Shown piece after piece: positions 13,301 to 26,742 of a stretch of DNA of 64,000 nucleotides (position 1 is the stretch's first letter; the number at the start of each line of letters is the position of its first letter). The translations under genes were made by a program, and so were the position numbers. The stretch is taken from the NCBI GenBank assembly GCA_039000515.1, contig JBCFYV010000001.1, positions 49,782,184 through 49,846,183 of the forward strand, in the 5' to 3' direction. The stretch comes from Timema cristinae. Lineage: Eukaryota; Arthropoda; Insecta; Phasmatodea; Timematidae. The notes beneath the pieces were generated by a model, which worked only from the letters and a program-made list of their open reading frames with translations, had not been told where the DNA came from and did no database searches.

Positions 13301-16300
13301 GTGAACCAGTCAGTCGACACACCACACTACAGCAGCAAGGTGAACAGTCAGTCGACACACTCATACACAGCAGCAAGGTGAACCAGTAGTCGACACACCA
13401 TACACAGCTAGCAAGGTGAACCAGTCAGTCGACACACTCATACACAGCAGCAAGGTGAGACCAGTCAGTCGACACACTACATACACAGTAGCAAGGTGAA
13501 CCAGTCAGTACAACACACTCATACACACAGCCAAGGTGAACCAGTCAGTCGACACACCCATACACAGTAGCAAGGTGAACCAGTCAGTCGACACACTCAT
13601 ACACAGCAGCAAGGTGAACCAGTCAGTCGACACACTCATACACAGCAGCAAGGTGACCAGTCAGTCGACACACTCATACACACGTAGCAAGGTGAACCAG
13701 TCAGTCGACACACACCATACACAGCAGCAAGGTGAACCAGTCAGTCGACACACCATACACAGCAGCAAGGTGAACCAGTCAGTCGACATCACTCATACAC
13801 ACACAAGTGCAAGGTGAACCAGTCAGTCGACACACCATACACAGCACAAGGTGAACCAGTCAGTCGACACACCCATACACAGCAGCAAGGTGAACCAGTC
13901 AGTCGACACACTCATACACAGCACAAGGTGAACCAGTCAGTCGACACACCATACACAGCAGCAAGGTGAACCAGTCAGTCGACACACCATACACAGAGCA
14001 AGGTGAACCAGTCAGTCGACACACCATACACAGTAGCAAGGTGAACCAGTCAGTCGACACACTCATACACAGACAAGTGACAGTCAGTCGACACACTACA
14101 CAGACAAGGTGAACCAGTCAGTCGACACACCCATACACAGCACAAGGTGAACCAGTCAGTCGACACACTCATACACAGCAGCAAGGTGAACCAGTCAGTC
14201 GACACACTCATACACAGCAGCAAGGTGAACCAGTCAGTCGACACACCATACACAGTAGCAAGGTGAACCAGTCAGTCGACACACTCATACACAGCAAGGT
14301 GAACCAGTCAGTCGACACACCATACACAGAGCAAGGTGAACCAGTCAGTCGACACACCATACACAGTCAGCAAGGTGAACCAGTCAGTCGACCACACACA
14401 ACAAGTGACATATAACACTCCAGCACAGGTGACCAGTCAGTCGACACACCCATACACAGTAGCAAGGTGAACCAGTCAGTCGACACACACCACATACGAC
14501 ACAAGCAAGGTGAACAGTCAGTCGACACACCACATACATCATACAGGTGAACCAGTCAGTGACACACCATACACAGAGCAAGGTGAACAGTCAGTCGACA
14601 CACATACACAGAGCAAGGTGAACCAGTCAGTCGAACACACCATACACAGCAGCAAGGTGAACCAGTCAGTCGACACACCCATACACAGTAGCAAGGTGAA
14701 CCAGTCAGTCGACACACCATACACAGCAGCAAGGTGACAGTCAGTCGACACACCATACACAGTGCAAGGTGAACAGTCAGTCCCTCGACGGTACATCACC
14801 ATACACAGCAGCAAGGTGAACCAGTCAGTCGACACACCATACACAGACAAGGTGAACCAGTCAGTCGACACACCATACAGAGACAAGGTGAACAGTCAGT
14901 CGACACACCATACACAGCACAAGGTGAACCAGTCAGTCGACACACTCATACACAGCGACAAGGTGAACCAGTCAGTCGACACACCCATACACAGCAGCAA
15001 GGTGAACTCAGTCCACCTAGTCGACACACTCATAACACAGCGACCATGGTGAACCATGTCAAGTCGAGCACACTCATACACAGCAGCAAGGTGAACCAGT
15101 CAGTCGACACACTCATACACAGCGACAAGGTGACCAGTCAGTCGACACACCATACACAGTAGCAAGGTGAACCAGTCAGTCGACACACCCATACACGAGC
15201 AAGGTGAACCAGTCAGTCGACACACCATACACAGACAAGGTGACAGTCATCGACACCCATACACAGTAGCAAGGTGAACCAGTCAGTGACACACCCATAC
15301 ACATAGCAAGGTGAACCAGTCAGTCGACACACATCATACACAGCGACAAGGTGAACCAGTCAGTGACACACTCATACACAGCGAAAGGTGAACCAGTCAG
15401 ACGACACACCATACACAGTAGCAAGGTGAACCAGTCAGTCGACACACTCATACACATCAGCCAAGGTGAACCAGTCAGTCGACACACTCATACACAGCGA
15501 CAAGGTGGACTAGTCAGTCGACACACCCATACACAGTAGCAAGGTGAACAGTCAGTACGACACACACATACACAGAGGTGACCAGTCATGACAACCTAAG
15601 GTGGAACCAGTCAGTCGACACACCATACACAGTAGCAAGGTGAACCAGTCAGTCGACACACTCATACACAGTGACAAGGTGAACCAGTCAGTTCGACACA
15701 CCACATACACAGTAGCAAGGTGAAACCAGTCAGTCGACACACTCATACACTAGCGACAAGGTGAACCAGTCAGTCGACACACTCATACACAGCGACAAGG
15801 TGACTAGTCAGTCGACAACCATACACAGCACCAAGGTGAACCAGTCTAATCGACACACCATACACAGTAGCAAGGTGAACAAGTCAGTCGACACACCCAT
15901 AACAGGTAGCAAGGTGAAACCAGTCAGTCGACACACCATACACAGTCGCAAGGTGAACCAGTCAGTCGACACACTCATACACACAGCGACAAGGTGAACC
16001 AGTCAGTCGACACACCCATACACAGCAGCAAGGTGAACCAGTTCAGTCGACACACTCATACACAGCGACAAGGTGAACCAGTCAGTCGACACAACCATAC
16101 ACAGCAGCAAGGTGAACAGTCAGTCGACACACTCATACACAGCACAAGGTGAACCAGTCAGTCGACACACCATACACAGTAGCAAGGTGAACCAGTCAGT
16201 CGACACACTCATACACAGCGACAAGGTGGACAGTCAGTCACACATCACAGTACAAGTAACCAGTCAGTCACACATACACGCAAGGTGAACCAGTCAGTCG

Positions 16301-17481
16301 ACACACTCATACACAGCACAAGGTGAACCAAGTCAGTCGACACACCATACACAGCAGCAAGGTGAACCAGTCAGTCGACACACTCATACACAGTAGCAAG
16401 GTGAACCAGTCAGTGACGACACACTCATACACAGCGACAAGGTGAACCAGTCAGTCGACACACCCATACACAGCAGCAAGGTGAACCAGTCAGTCGACAC
16501 ACTCATACACAGCGACAAGGTGGACTAGTCAGTCGACACACCCATACACAGTAGCAAGTTGAACCAGACAGTCGACACACCCATTCACAGTAGGAAGGTG
16601 AACCAGTCAGTTGACACAAACATACACAGCAGCAAGGTGAACCAGTCAGTCGACACACCTATACACAGTAGCAAGGTGAACCAGTCAGTTGACACACCCA
16701 TACACAGTAGCAAGGTGAACCAGTCAGTCGACACACCCATACACAGTAGCAAGGTGAACCAGTCAGTCGACACACACATACACAGCAGCAAGGTGAACCA
16801 GTCAGTCGACACACTCATACACAGCAGCAAGGTGAACTAGACAGTCGACACACTCATTCACAGCAGCAAGGTGAACCAGACAGACGACACACTCATACAC
16901 AGCAGCAAGGTGAACCAGTCAGACGACACACACATACACAGCGGCAAGGTGGACCAGTCAGTCGACACACTCATACACAGCAGCAAGGTGAACCAGACAG
17001 TCGACACACTCATACACAGCAGCAAGGTGAACCAGTCAGACGACACACACATACACAGCGGCAAGGTGGACCAGTCAGTCGACACACTCATACACAGCAG
17101 CAAGGTGAACCAGTCAGTCGACACACTCATACACAGCATCAAGGTGAACCAGTCAGTCGACACACTTATACACAGCAGCAAGGTGAACCAGTCAGTCGAC
17201 ACACCCATACACAGTAGCAAGGTGAACCAGTCAGTCGACACACTTATACACAGCAGCAAGGTGAACCAGTCAGTCGACACACTTATACACAGCAGCAAGG
17301 TGAACCAGTCAGTCGACACACCCATACACAGTAGCAAGGTGAACCAGTCAGTCGACACACTCATACACAGCGACAAGGTGGACTAGTCAGTCGACACACC
17401 CATACACAGCAGCAAGGTGAACCAGTCAGTCGACACACCCATACACAGTAGCAAGGTGAACCAGTCAGTCAGTCGACACAC
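4340..17481. repeat. 13.1-kb array of a 39-bp minisatellite, about 337 copies
   Basis: The unit is 39 bp and carries AAGGTGAACCAGTCAGTCGA followed by CACACTCATACACAGCAGC. Each canonical unit contains a SalI site (GTCGAC). Recurrent variants are CAGCAGC, CAGTAGC or CAGCGAC before AAGGTG, ACTCAT versus ACCCAT, and GTGGACTAGTC instead of GTGAACCAGTC. The last puts a TAG in the plus frame and also breaks the minus frame. Because 39 is 13 codons, in-register parts read as a 13-residue repeat on both strands (KVNQSVDTLIHSS on plus, LLLCMSVSTDWFT on minus), giving ORFs up to 242 codons. These are by-products of the period; there is no start context, signal peptide or non-repetitive domain to support a protein. 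Confidence 0.97.
9000..16440. other. register-losing middle of the 39-bp array (probable assembly error)
   Basis: Units here carry frequent one-base deletions or additions, often shortening a two- or three-base run: GTGAACAGTC for GTGAACCAGTC, CACACCATAC for CACACCCATAC, and CATACAAGC for CATACACAGC. More damaged stretches occur near 13080-13130, 14390-14430 and 16225-16285. The left (4340-8990) and right (16440-17481) parts of the array keep the 39-bp register almost perfectly. The sharp change is more like unpolished long-read consensus than biology. Confidence 0.7.
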
Positions 17482-18059
17482 GTTCCGACAGCACTTGAGG
17501 TAGGAGTGTAGAGATGTGAGGATAGCTTAATATTTGTGCAGTTTTTAGAAAAACCTTTTTTTAACAAAATAAATAAAATATTGCTCCGGTATAGAGATAT
17601 AGTTTAATTTAATTTATATCGTGATGTCAACAGTTATTGTTTATCTATCATGAGCACAGTGGAATTAGATGACAAACTTTTTAAATGAAGAGACAATGTT
17701 GTCATTAATGTTCCGTGACACCCTCAACATATATTCAAGAACATCTGTTGACGTTACCATGGTAATAATTTCAAACTCTTATGTTTTAACTGAAAACATA
17801 TTTGATCTTCTTTTACCAAAAAATGTTTTGCTATTAAAATTGTAAAAAAACTGACCTTAATTACACTCCCACCTTAAAGTGAAGTGTGAAGGGCTTCTAT
17901 ATAAATAATATATTATGTTGGTAGTTTTTAAAATAAAAGTACTTTTTTGTATAAAATAATCAAGATATTGGATCACTGCAATGTTAAGTATAATTTTAAA
18001 TATACAGAAATATCAATTCTTCATAAATATTTCATGAATATAATGGAATTTCATTTACT
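17482..18059. other. AT-rich DNA, no gene seen
   Basis: Unique AT-rich sequence right of the array. No ORF over 60 codons and no recognisable repeat. Confidence 0.5.
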
Positions 18060-18300
18060 CGATTTGGTGATCGAATTGTCTAATCGCTAACGCGCTAATA
18101 CCGGTGACGGGGCAGGAGGGAGGAGAGGGGAGATCGGGGCTTGGATTTTGGTTGGGTTTACTTATCGTTGATTTTTGAATGATTTACTGATCTAACTGTA
18201 GGAAAATAAGGGTACAGTTCACCAAAACTCAATATTCACCATCCCTAACCCACTAGTTTAAGTGTATGTTTACAGCACGCAAAGTTGTTAAGACGTGCTG
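18060..18300 (+). mobile_element. SINE-1, diverged
   Basis: The head region GGTGATCGAATTGTCTAATC is followed by a B-box-like GGGCTTGGATTTTGGTTGGG, GTTTACTT, then the family 3' end with CTAACCCACTAGTTTAAGTG and TTGTTAAGACGTGCTGT. Order and spacing match other SINE-1 copies, but divergence is high. Confidence 0.6.
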
Positions 18301-20464
18301 TACAGAAAACAAGTTTTATGATAGGATACTTGGGCAGAACCTTTTTTAACTTAGATAAAAAGGTTTTATTCAAATACCCCTATATTCACGACGCATATTT
18401 AAGAACTGTTGAAATTAATTAAAAAAATAAAATTAACTAATTATTGCAAAATGGACTAATATTATTATAATTTAATTTATAAACGATTTCCATTGACAGA
18501 ACTCTACTCACGTCCCATTCCACCTTACCTTAGTTTAAATAACCACGTGTATCCGTGAAAGACTATCCAGGCTCTTATTTTCCTCGGCCATCCGGGCTAT
18601 CCGCAATCCACCAGCACTGTCTTTAAATATGATACCAATTCGATAGTTTTTGTTAGCGATGTTGGTTAATTTTGTGTTATCTTCAAAGCAGAGTAAATTT
18701 TCCTACTCGTGCTTGAAACAATTACGCTAAGATCTCGCCCCGAAAGACTCGTTCGTGTTCGGGTCATGGGACGAGAAGGGAAGTTACACAAAATAGTGGA
18801 CTTTCCTGTAAAATTGGTGATCTCCGGTAGCAAGGTTGCTGAGGAACAGTTGGTACACAAAGTAGCCGGCCAGACTAGTGATAATGAATCGTGTCCTTGA
18901 AATGGCCCAGAGGGCGTAACAGCACTTACTGACGTCATACTCAGTGTGTCTCTAGTTATCTTGTACTGGCAAGGTGGATTAAATTATTGTGTCAAAAAAA
19001 ATCCATCACAGATAAAAATATGATACAGACAATTTCTAATTAAATTTTTTCTGGAAATATTTGTTTTCCAGTTATTTAAATAAGTTCTAATAAACTATGT
19101 CAGCTATTATAGCTTTATTCTCACACTCACGTATCCATTACAGCGCTGTTTGGTTGAATGTGTCACTAAAGTCGAGTCTGCTTTTGACCTGTTATGTAAA
19201 TATTTCAATATTACAATCAGTCTTTACGAACACATCAACTTTCCATTGTGATCAAGCTATCTGTAATTTTAACTGGAAAATGTTAATCGTTTCCCATTTA
19301 TGTTTTCAAACTCCGGTGGGGTGCATCACATTGTCACTGAAAGTTAGCAGTCCTACCTTCACTGAAGTAAGTGTTTGTGTATGTGTTTGTGTGCGTGTGT
19401 GTATGTGTTTGTGTGCGTGTGTGTATGTGTTTGTGTGCGTGTGTGTATGTGTGTGGATAAATGGAAGAGGAAAAAGGGGGGGGGGGAGGCTAAAATGTTA
19501 GCAAATACTTAAAATGAACGCCTCGGTGAGAAATTGCCATAGCAGACGTTCAGTTCTCACGTAATATTTAATTTTACGATGCGTTGTTTCAAATTGTGGT
19601 TCATGCCAAAATAAAGTCGCAATATTCCAACAGAGCTTTTTTTCCTTAACAATCGTATAATCTGAGTTTTATTAATATGTCGAAATGTGTGCAAATTTGA
19701 CATTAGCTCAGTTTCAACGACTTTTAAAACATATTTGAGGACTTGGATTAATGAAAAAAAAGGCTATAGAGTCTTCTTCTAACAAGTACAATAATTTTTT
19801 GATAGACTCAACATACGTTTTTCAAGATATATGAAAACTATCAGCAAGAAGTTTTGTTTCTTTCTTTCCCCTCTTTTTTATTGACATGACAAGGGGGTTG
19901 TAGCTGAAGGGTAAAAGGGAGTATATCTTAGATGAGACACTGCTGACTGACCTTACTGTTCTAGTAATAGAGTTATATATGTGAGACGTGGCAAGACGCA
20001 ACTCGATACCTGCCTTACAGTACCCCAATGACGCCAAAACAATTTTCTGGACGACATTCGATCTGTGGCCTGACAGCAATTGGTACTCTCTTGTTGGACT
20101 GAAAGTTATTTTATTTATCTTATTAATGACAAACCGAAAATAAAATCCAAACAAAGACTGAAAAATAGAGATTAAAATTTCCCGGCCAAATTTCAGATCT
20201 TCTAATCTCAACTAAAAGAGAATATATTCGTTTAATATCTGACTATAATGGTGTGGTACTAATATATACAATAGTCTCGACGCTCGTGACACACTCATCC
20301 ACCGAGCGCTGTAGTCGATACGGTGTGAGAAGAAAACTTACTTTACATCCACTACTGGTTCCAGCCTGTGGTCACTTTTTTATTCAAGTCATATTTTTCC
20401 ACTACCAGTTTGCTAGGCATGTCGTAGCTAAATCTTATTTATAAATTAACTTAAGATTAGGACA
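18301..20464. other. unassigned DNA with a GT-rich run
   Basis: No supported gene. The stretch 18700-18940 is less AT-rich and open on both strands (63 codons on plus at 18709-18900, 90 codons on minus at 18666-18938), but neither translation resembles a known domain. A GT-rich run of repeated GTGTGTATGTGTTTGTGTGC lies at about 19370-19453 and ends beside a G run; it inflates a 134-codon plus ORF (19097-19501) that I do not accept as a gene. Confidence 0.5.
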
Positions 20465-20622
20465 GGCACAACATCCAGTCCCCAACCATTAATTAATCAC
20501 TGTGAACCGGGGGAAACCCACATTTCACCAACGATACATTTTTCCAGCCATGCCGGGTATTGAAACCGGGACCCTTAGCTCAGTAGACAAACACGCTACC
20601 AGCTGAGCTAAAGGGTCAGATA
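20465..20622 (-). mobile_element. tRNA-derived SINE, separate family
   Basis: On the minus strand the head reads CCTTTAGCTCAGCTGGTAGC, a good A box, and GGTCCCGGTTTCAATACCC as a B box, followed by GGCATGGCTGGAAAA and a GGGTTTCCCCCGGTTCAC body. The T-arm stem does not pair cleanly and no normal 7-bp acceptor stem closes it, so it is better read as a SINE head than a working tRNA gene. Its head differs from SINE-1 and SINE-2. Confidence 0.6.
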
Positions 20623-23600
20623 TAGCTGTTATTGCATTACTAAAATTAATTTGATAATGTTTCTGGTGTTAACATCCTTGGGAAAATTTAAACTGAATTG
20701 TGAATTTTAAAACTAGGGATACCTCTATTACCTTCGTTACATTTAGACGGATAGAATCTTCTTCCAGAAATAAAATAAATTAAAATAGTACATTTCACAT
20801 CTTACAGGGTAACCTAAAGGGTACAATGTAACTTGCACCACCACTATCTTGTATTTGTGAGTTTTTTATGCAGATTGATGCCCCCCCCCCCCCCCCAAAC
20901 ACGCGCAGGGTCTATTTTCAAGGACACAGCCCTGAACTTGAACCAGTCCCTCTGGTTGTTGTTGTTACCAACACACACTGTTGACACGGACGCTTGTTTA
21001 AACATCGCAACCGCGTGAATTATTACCACTAAATTTAGTCGTTTGTTTGCGGGAAGTGAAGCTCGGCAAGAGAGGGAAATCCCCCGCACCTGTTTTTCAC
21101 AAACATGTCTGCTTTACGGGCGTTCCTTACACCATCGCGGGATTCTCGTGTTGCGCGTCTTACCACCCCCTCCGTGGTATCATAGATCATACGAGCATTG
21201 GGGCTCAAAGACAAGGTTTCCGGCCGGGCTCATTTACCGTGCCCAGGTAGTAGCTTTTCAGGTCATTTAATGAGAACTATGATATTAAGGCTCCTCAAAC
21301 CTTTTACTGGACACTAAATAGAAATAAATAACAAAGGCTTATACGCTACTATAAGTTTAAAAACAACCCTCAAAGCGATAACTGATAAAAAAAAAGTCTT
21401 CTTTCAAGGAGAATAAATTATTTTTTTCTTTCTCTACCCTTAGGGAGACTAACCATACTTTGCAGCAAGTTTTAATTTGTTCAAGTTGTTATAACTACCT
21501 TTGTATAGCTACCCCTGTTCCCTCACTGCAGCGCTACCGCTATTAGCCTCGAGACGAAGCTTGCCTCAACGAGTTGACAACTAATGCTGTCAAGTGGTTG
21601 TGACAAAGGCGAGTTGGTGACGGGTGGCTAATACTTGAAAAGATTACTATTCAGACTATTCAGGCATGAAACAAATCTATTATCTAGCTGAGGAAACACA
21701 TTTACCTATATTATCTACAAATTCGTGATTAAATATGCTAACCAGTGTCAAATAGTTAATTAAGTCATACATTTAAATCAAATATAAATCACTTTATTTT
21801 TAAAATTTAAATAGGTCTACTGTAAGAACTATTTCTCATACAATATATTTAGGCCTACAAGTGATAAATACAAGTGGTATTTTTTTAAATGTTAGTACTC
21901 GTAATGCATTGAATTTCCAAAATAAATATGTGTTTGTTACTTTTAGTTTAGACTTTGAAGACATTGTTTTGTGTACTTTGCGCGTTCAAATAAATTTTAA
22001 ATAATTAAGTTTCAATCTAGTGTGACTAATGCAGTTTTATATTCTATAGTTTATAAATCTATGTGCATATGGGTGCCACTCTCAAGACTATGTCCTAGTA
22101 GAATTAAATATAGCTTTAACTCGGATTCAGCGGTGTCACGACCCCTTTTCTCAGTACCACTAGGGGACTCTGTAGATAAACCAACTTACCACGGTTAAAA
22201 CTACTTCACATATAATGTTGCCAATATTCTGCGATGATCTTGTAGGAAATCCTTTACACTTACATACAAATACAAAACTTTCTCAGCCCTTAGCATCTGG
22301 GAATGTACAGTACAAAAAAAAAAAAAAAAGGCTAACACAAATAAAAATAAATGTGATTATTTAAGTACATACGGTGTATATCAAATCTTTATGATCTTGT
22401 TTAAAATCCACTAAGGAAAATATTCTTAGAGTTCAACAGAATTAATGAAATGGAACAATATATTTAAAAAAATTTCTATTTTATATTACCGTGGAAGACA
22501 ATATTAAACTATTAAGTTAATTTAATGCTGAATGCTAAAAGTTTCTTTGTAAAACAAAATGTTTAAAGTGGTCAAAAATTATTTATATATCATGATGTTC
22601 TGAAATAAAAATTGAGAGTCTTTTCATATAATAAATAATATTGCAGTATTTAAATATTTGTATCTATAAGGTTTTAATCAAATATTATTTTTATTTGTGC
22701 AATCAGGTGTTTAATATGATGTAAAATGATCTAGGTGAACTGAAATAAATTGATTAAATCTCACTAAAAATTCTTCTTCCATGGAAAAATAAGTTCAAGT
22801 AATATTTCTTTCTGCTACTTAAAATATCTTGAAGTATCGAACCAAAAATATATGGGGCGATGTTATTTTTGCTTAAATATTTACTTAAAATATAAATTTA
22901 ATAGTCAGTTGACTCAAACTTTCATCTATGTAATAATGTTGACAACTTTGCTATTTATTTGTTTGAAATTTCAATCACAACTCCTAAAGCTTCAAATACT
23001 AATTATATATTCGTTTACAATTGAAATATTAATTTATATATATAACCTACTTACCATTATTTCATTGTAATAAACTTTCTTTCTTTATTTTAATTCATGA
23101 AAGCCAACCCGCCATGTTTATTACTATTTTGGCAGGTGATTTTAACGCTATCTGCTTTAAAGAGTGGTGTATTTCGGAACTATTTCAATCTTGATTTATT
23201 TTGTTTCTGAAATTTTATGCGCGAAGTTTAAATCATTTCGTTCTCCAAGGCCAGAGATTAACTTTTTAATAAAAAAAAACAAAATATCATGTTTGGGTGA
23301 TTGTTGAAAAAAAAAAAGCAGGACCAAAGAAAAAATATAAAGGAAGATTCAATTTGGGTCGGTTTTTCAAAAGTGAATATTATATGGTGAATCATCAATT
23401 TCGGCCATGCAAAAGCATGAAAAATAGGAGCTGACTTTCAGGAAAGGATTATTGGTAGTTTTATGTGGACATGAACTTGGGTGAGATCATCATTAATATT
23501 CGTCGTGTTACTAGGAATTTAAAGGACCTTTGATTTGCTTTAGTCATTATAATTCAATGTAAAACTTTTTTTTCTTTCAAGTATTGCTTCACAATACTTT

Positions 23601-24640
23601 TATTAGTTTTATAATTTAGGAGGTATGCCTTATTAGGTAGGATCTGAATCTGGCTGGACTCAGAAAGAAACCACAATAATAATAACAACACACAATTATC
23701 AATATTTTTATTTTTATTTTATTATAATTTAAAATTAGTTACATTGTACAATTTTCGTGTGATCTCATTGGCAAAGCACTGGTGGTTAAACCATAAATTG
23801 GCGGTAGTCTTTTAAAAATTAATTTTGATGTTGATATATTTATTTTTTATTTTTCGAAAAAACAATGACAATAACATATAAGATGAGTTAAAATGATAAA
23901 AGCGAACAATTGACTAAAATTAAGGTATGTTTATTTTATAGCAACACGTGTCATTTAAAATAGCAGCCAGTAAACAGCTGTTTCCTTCAAAACCCAAAGC
24001 TTCCTACCAATTAGCTCAACCGCCGACAGAGATGGCGGTGGTTGTACTATCTTGAAATTGCAGAAAACCATAATAAATAGTACCATAATCCATTAGTTTC
24101 GCAGATGACCGATTGAAAAAGAATAGATTATCTACCCATAGCAATCAACTGTGGATATGCATCAAAAATGGTGGAATCCTTTAGGCCACAAATAAATGCA
24201 AAATACAATAATTTAAATAAAATACGTAATATACGTAAAATACGTAAAATCAAGGGGCATCAGAAATGGCATCACACTAGTTATAAAATAGAAGGAGAAA
24301 TGATATATTGTATATCTCTTATTGAGAGAGTCATTATAAATTATGTACTTTAATATGCAAATCAATCGGTGATTAATATAATATTTGATAAACAATTACA
24401 AGGCAATATAAGGTGAGCATAATGTGTTTATCATTTCAGTCTCCTCTTTTTCATAATGATAGCTACGCCACTTAAAAATCAAATACGTTTTCTTATTCTA
24501 TATTTCATCTCGTAGCCATGACGTTGTTTGTCAGTTTACTTATTTGTATATTATTGTTTTTATACCATAGTATTTATGTGGGTCATATTGAATCGACTCG
24601 TCTAAATACTCATAACCATTCGTATAACGCACGATTATGT
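20623..24640. other. 4-kb AT-rich interval, no gene seen
   Basis: No ORF with recognisable homology. A C run lies at about 20881-20896, an A run at about 22313-22329, and the region 20930-21250 is locally richer in CpG. ORFs of 60-81 codons here have no domain features. Confidence 0.5.
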
Positions 24641-24649
24641 TTCCGACTT

Positions 24650-26742
24650 CTCATATTGGTCGGAATTCGTAAATCTCAGAGGACGCTTAGCGTTCAACGA
24701 AATCATCTTTCCCCTCATAATCGTTGAACTGTTAATCTCGCTAGAATCATCTTGTTCCTCATACTAGTTGGAATCGTGAATCTTGTTAGAATCGTCATGT
24801 TCCTCGTACTAGTTAGACTCGTGAATCTAGTTAGAATCATCTTGTTCCTCATACTAGTTGGACTCGTGAATCTTGTTAGAATCGTCTTGTTCCTCATACT
24901 AGTTGGACTCGTGAATCTCGTTAGGATCATCTTATTCCTCATACTAGTTGGACTCGTGAATCTTGTTAGAATCGTCTTAATCCTGATAATAGTTGGACTC
25001 GTGAATCTCGTTGGAATCATCTTGTTCCTCATACTAGTTGGACTCGTTAATCTCGTTAGAATCATCTTGTTCCTCATAATAGTTGGACTCGTGAATCTTG
25101 TTAGAATCGTCTTGTTCCTCATACTAGTTGGACTCGTGAATCTTGTTAGAATCGTCTTGTTCCTCATACTAGTTGGACTCGTGAATCTTGTTAGAATCGT
25201 CTTGTTCCTAATAATAGTTGGACTCGTGAATCTCGTTGGAATCATCTTGTTCCTCATAATAGTTGGACTCGTGAATCTCGTAGGAATCATCTTGTTCCTC
25301 CTACTAGTTGGACTCGTGAATCTCGTTAGAATCGTCTTATTCCTCATACTAGTTGGACTCATGAATCTTGTTAGAATCATCTTGTTCCTCATACTAGTTG
25401 GACTCGTGAATCTTGTTGGAATCATCTTGTTCCTCATACTAGTTGGACTCGTGAATCTCGTTGGAATCATCTTGTTCCTCATAATAGTTGGACTCGTGAA
25501 TTTCATTGGAATCATCCTGTTCCTCATACTAGTTGGACTCGTGAATCTTGTTAGAATCGTCTTGTTCTTCATAATAGTTGGACTCGTGAATCTTGTTAGA
25601 ATCGTCTTGTTCCTCATACTAGTCGGACTCGTGAATCTCGTTGGAATCATCTTGTTCCTCAATATAGTTGGACTCGTGAATCTCGTTGGAATCATCTTGT
25701 TCCTCATAATAGTTGGACTCGTGAATCTCATTGGAATCATCCTGTTCCTCATACTAGTTGGACTCGAGAATCTCGTCAGAATCATCTTGCTCCTCGGTTG
25801 GACTCGTGAATCTCATTGGAATCATCTTGTTCCTCATAATAGTTGGACTCGTGAATCTTGTTAGAATCGTCTTGTTCCTCATAATAGTTGGACTCGTGAA
25901 TCTCGTTGGAATCGTTTTGTTCCTCATACTAGTGTGACTCGTGAATCTTGTTAGAATCGTCTTGTTCCTCATACTAGTTGGACTCGTGAATCTCGTTAGA
26001 ATCATCTTGTTCCTCATACTAGTTAGACTCGTGAATCTTGTTAGAATCGTTTTGTTCCTCATACTAGTTGGACTCGTGAATCTCGTCAGAATCATCTTGC
26101 TCCTCATAATAGTTGGACTCGTGAATCTTGTTGGAATCATCTTGTTCCTCATACTAGTTGGACTCGTGAATCTCATGGGAATCATCTCGTTCCTCATACT
26201 AGTTGGACTCGTGAATCTTGTTGGAATCATCTTGTTCCTCATACTAGTTGGACTCGTGAATCTCATTGGAATCATCTCGTTCCTCATACTAGTTGGACTC
26301 GTGAATCTCATTGGAATCATATTGTTCCTCATACTAGTTGGACTCGTGAATCTCGTTGGAATCATCTTGTTCCTCGAACTAGTTGGACTCGTGAATCTCA
26401 TTGGAATCATCTTGTTCCTCATACTAGTTGGACTCGTGAATCTCATTGGAATCATCTTGTTCCTCGAACTAGTTGGACTCGTAAATCTCATTGGAATCAT
26501 CTTGTTCCTCATACTAGTTGGACCCGTGAATCTCGTCAGAATCATCTTGTTCTTCATAATAGTTGGACTCGTGAATCTCATTGGAATCATCTTGTTCCTC
26601 GAACTAGTTGGACTCGTGAATCTCATTGGAATCATCTTGTACCTCGAACTAGTTGGACCCGTGAATCTCATTGGAATCATCTCGTTCCTCATACTAGTTG
26701 GACTCTTAAATCTCGTTGGAATCATCTTGCTCCTCATACTCA
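24650..26742 (-). repeat. 45-bp minisatellite, about 46 copies, next to the ART-like ORF
   Basis: On the plus strand the unit runs CTTGTTCCTCATACTAGTTG then GACTCGTGAATCTCGTTAGAATCAT. It is 15 codons, so several frames stay open: plus LFLILVGLVNLVRII and minus MIPTRFTSPTSMRNK. A third frame on minus reads DDSNEIHESN-(stop or Y)-YEEQ; it is open where the unit has ACTATTATG and stopped by TAG where it has ACTAGTATG. Common variable sites (GAT/GAC, TCC/TCT, AAC/AAT, TAT/TAG) fall at third codon positions of this acidic frame, with GAG/AAG the main exception. One unit near 25788-25800 lacks 8 bp, which shifts the frames. The array begins right at the acidic extension of the ART-like ORF, and the unit resembles part of it. 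Confidence 0.93.

Noticed and set aside
4328..17386. Many long ORFs on both strands in the 39-bp array as repeat proteins
   Set aside because: A 39-bp period keeps frames open on both strands by arithmetic. There is no non-repetitive start, signal peptide or domain, and frames end at the common TAG variant.
4340..17481. CRISPR array
   Set aside because: Repeats are directly adjacent with no spacers, and the context is eukaryotic.
19097..19501. 134-codon plus-strand ORF
   Set aside because: A third of it is the GT-rich run and the end crosses a G run; no domain is visible.
20535..20622. Functional tRNA gene on the minus strand
   Set aside because: A and B boxes are present, but the T stem is mismatched and no 7-bp acceptor stem closes the structure. 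A body follows as in a SINE.
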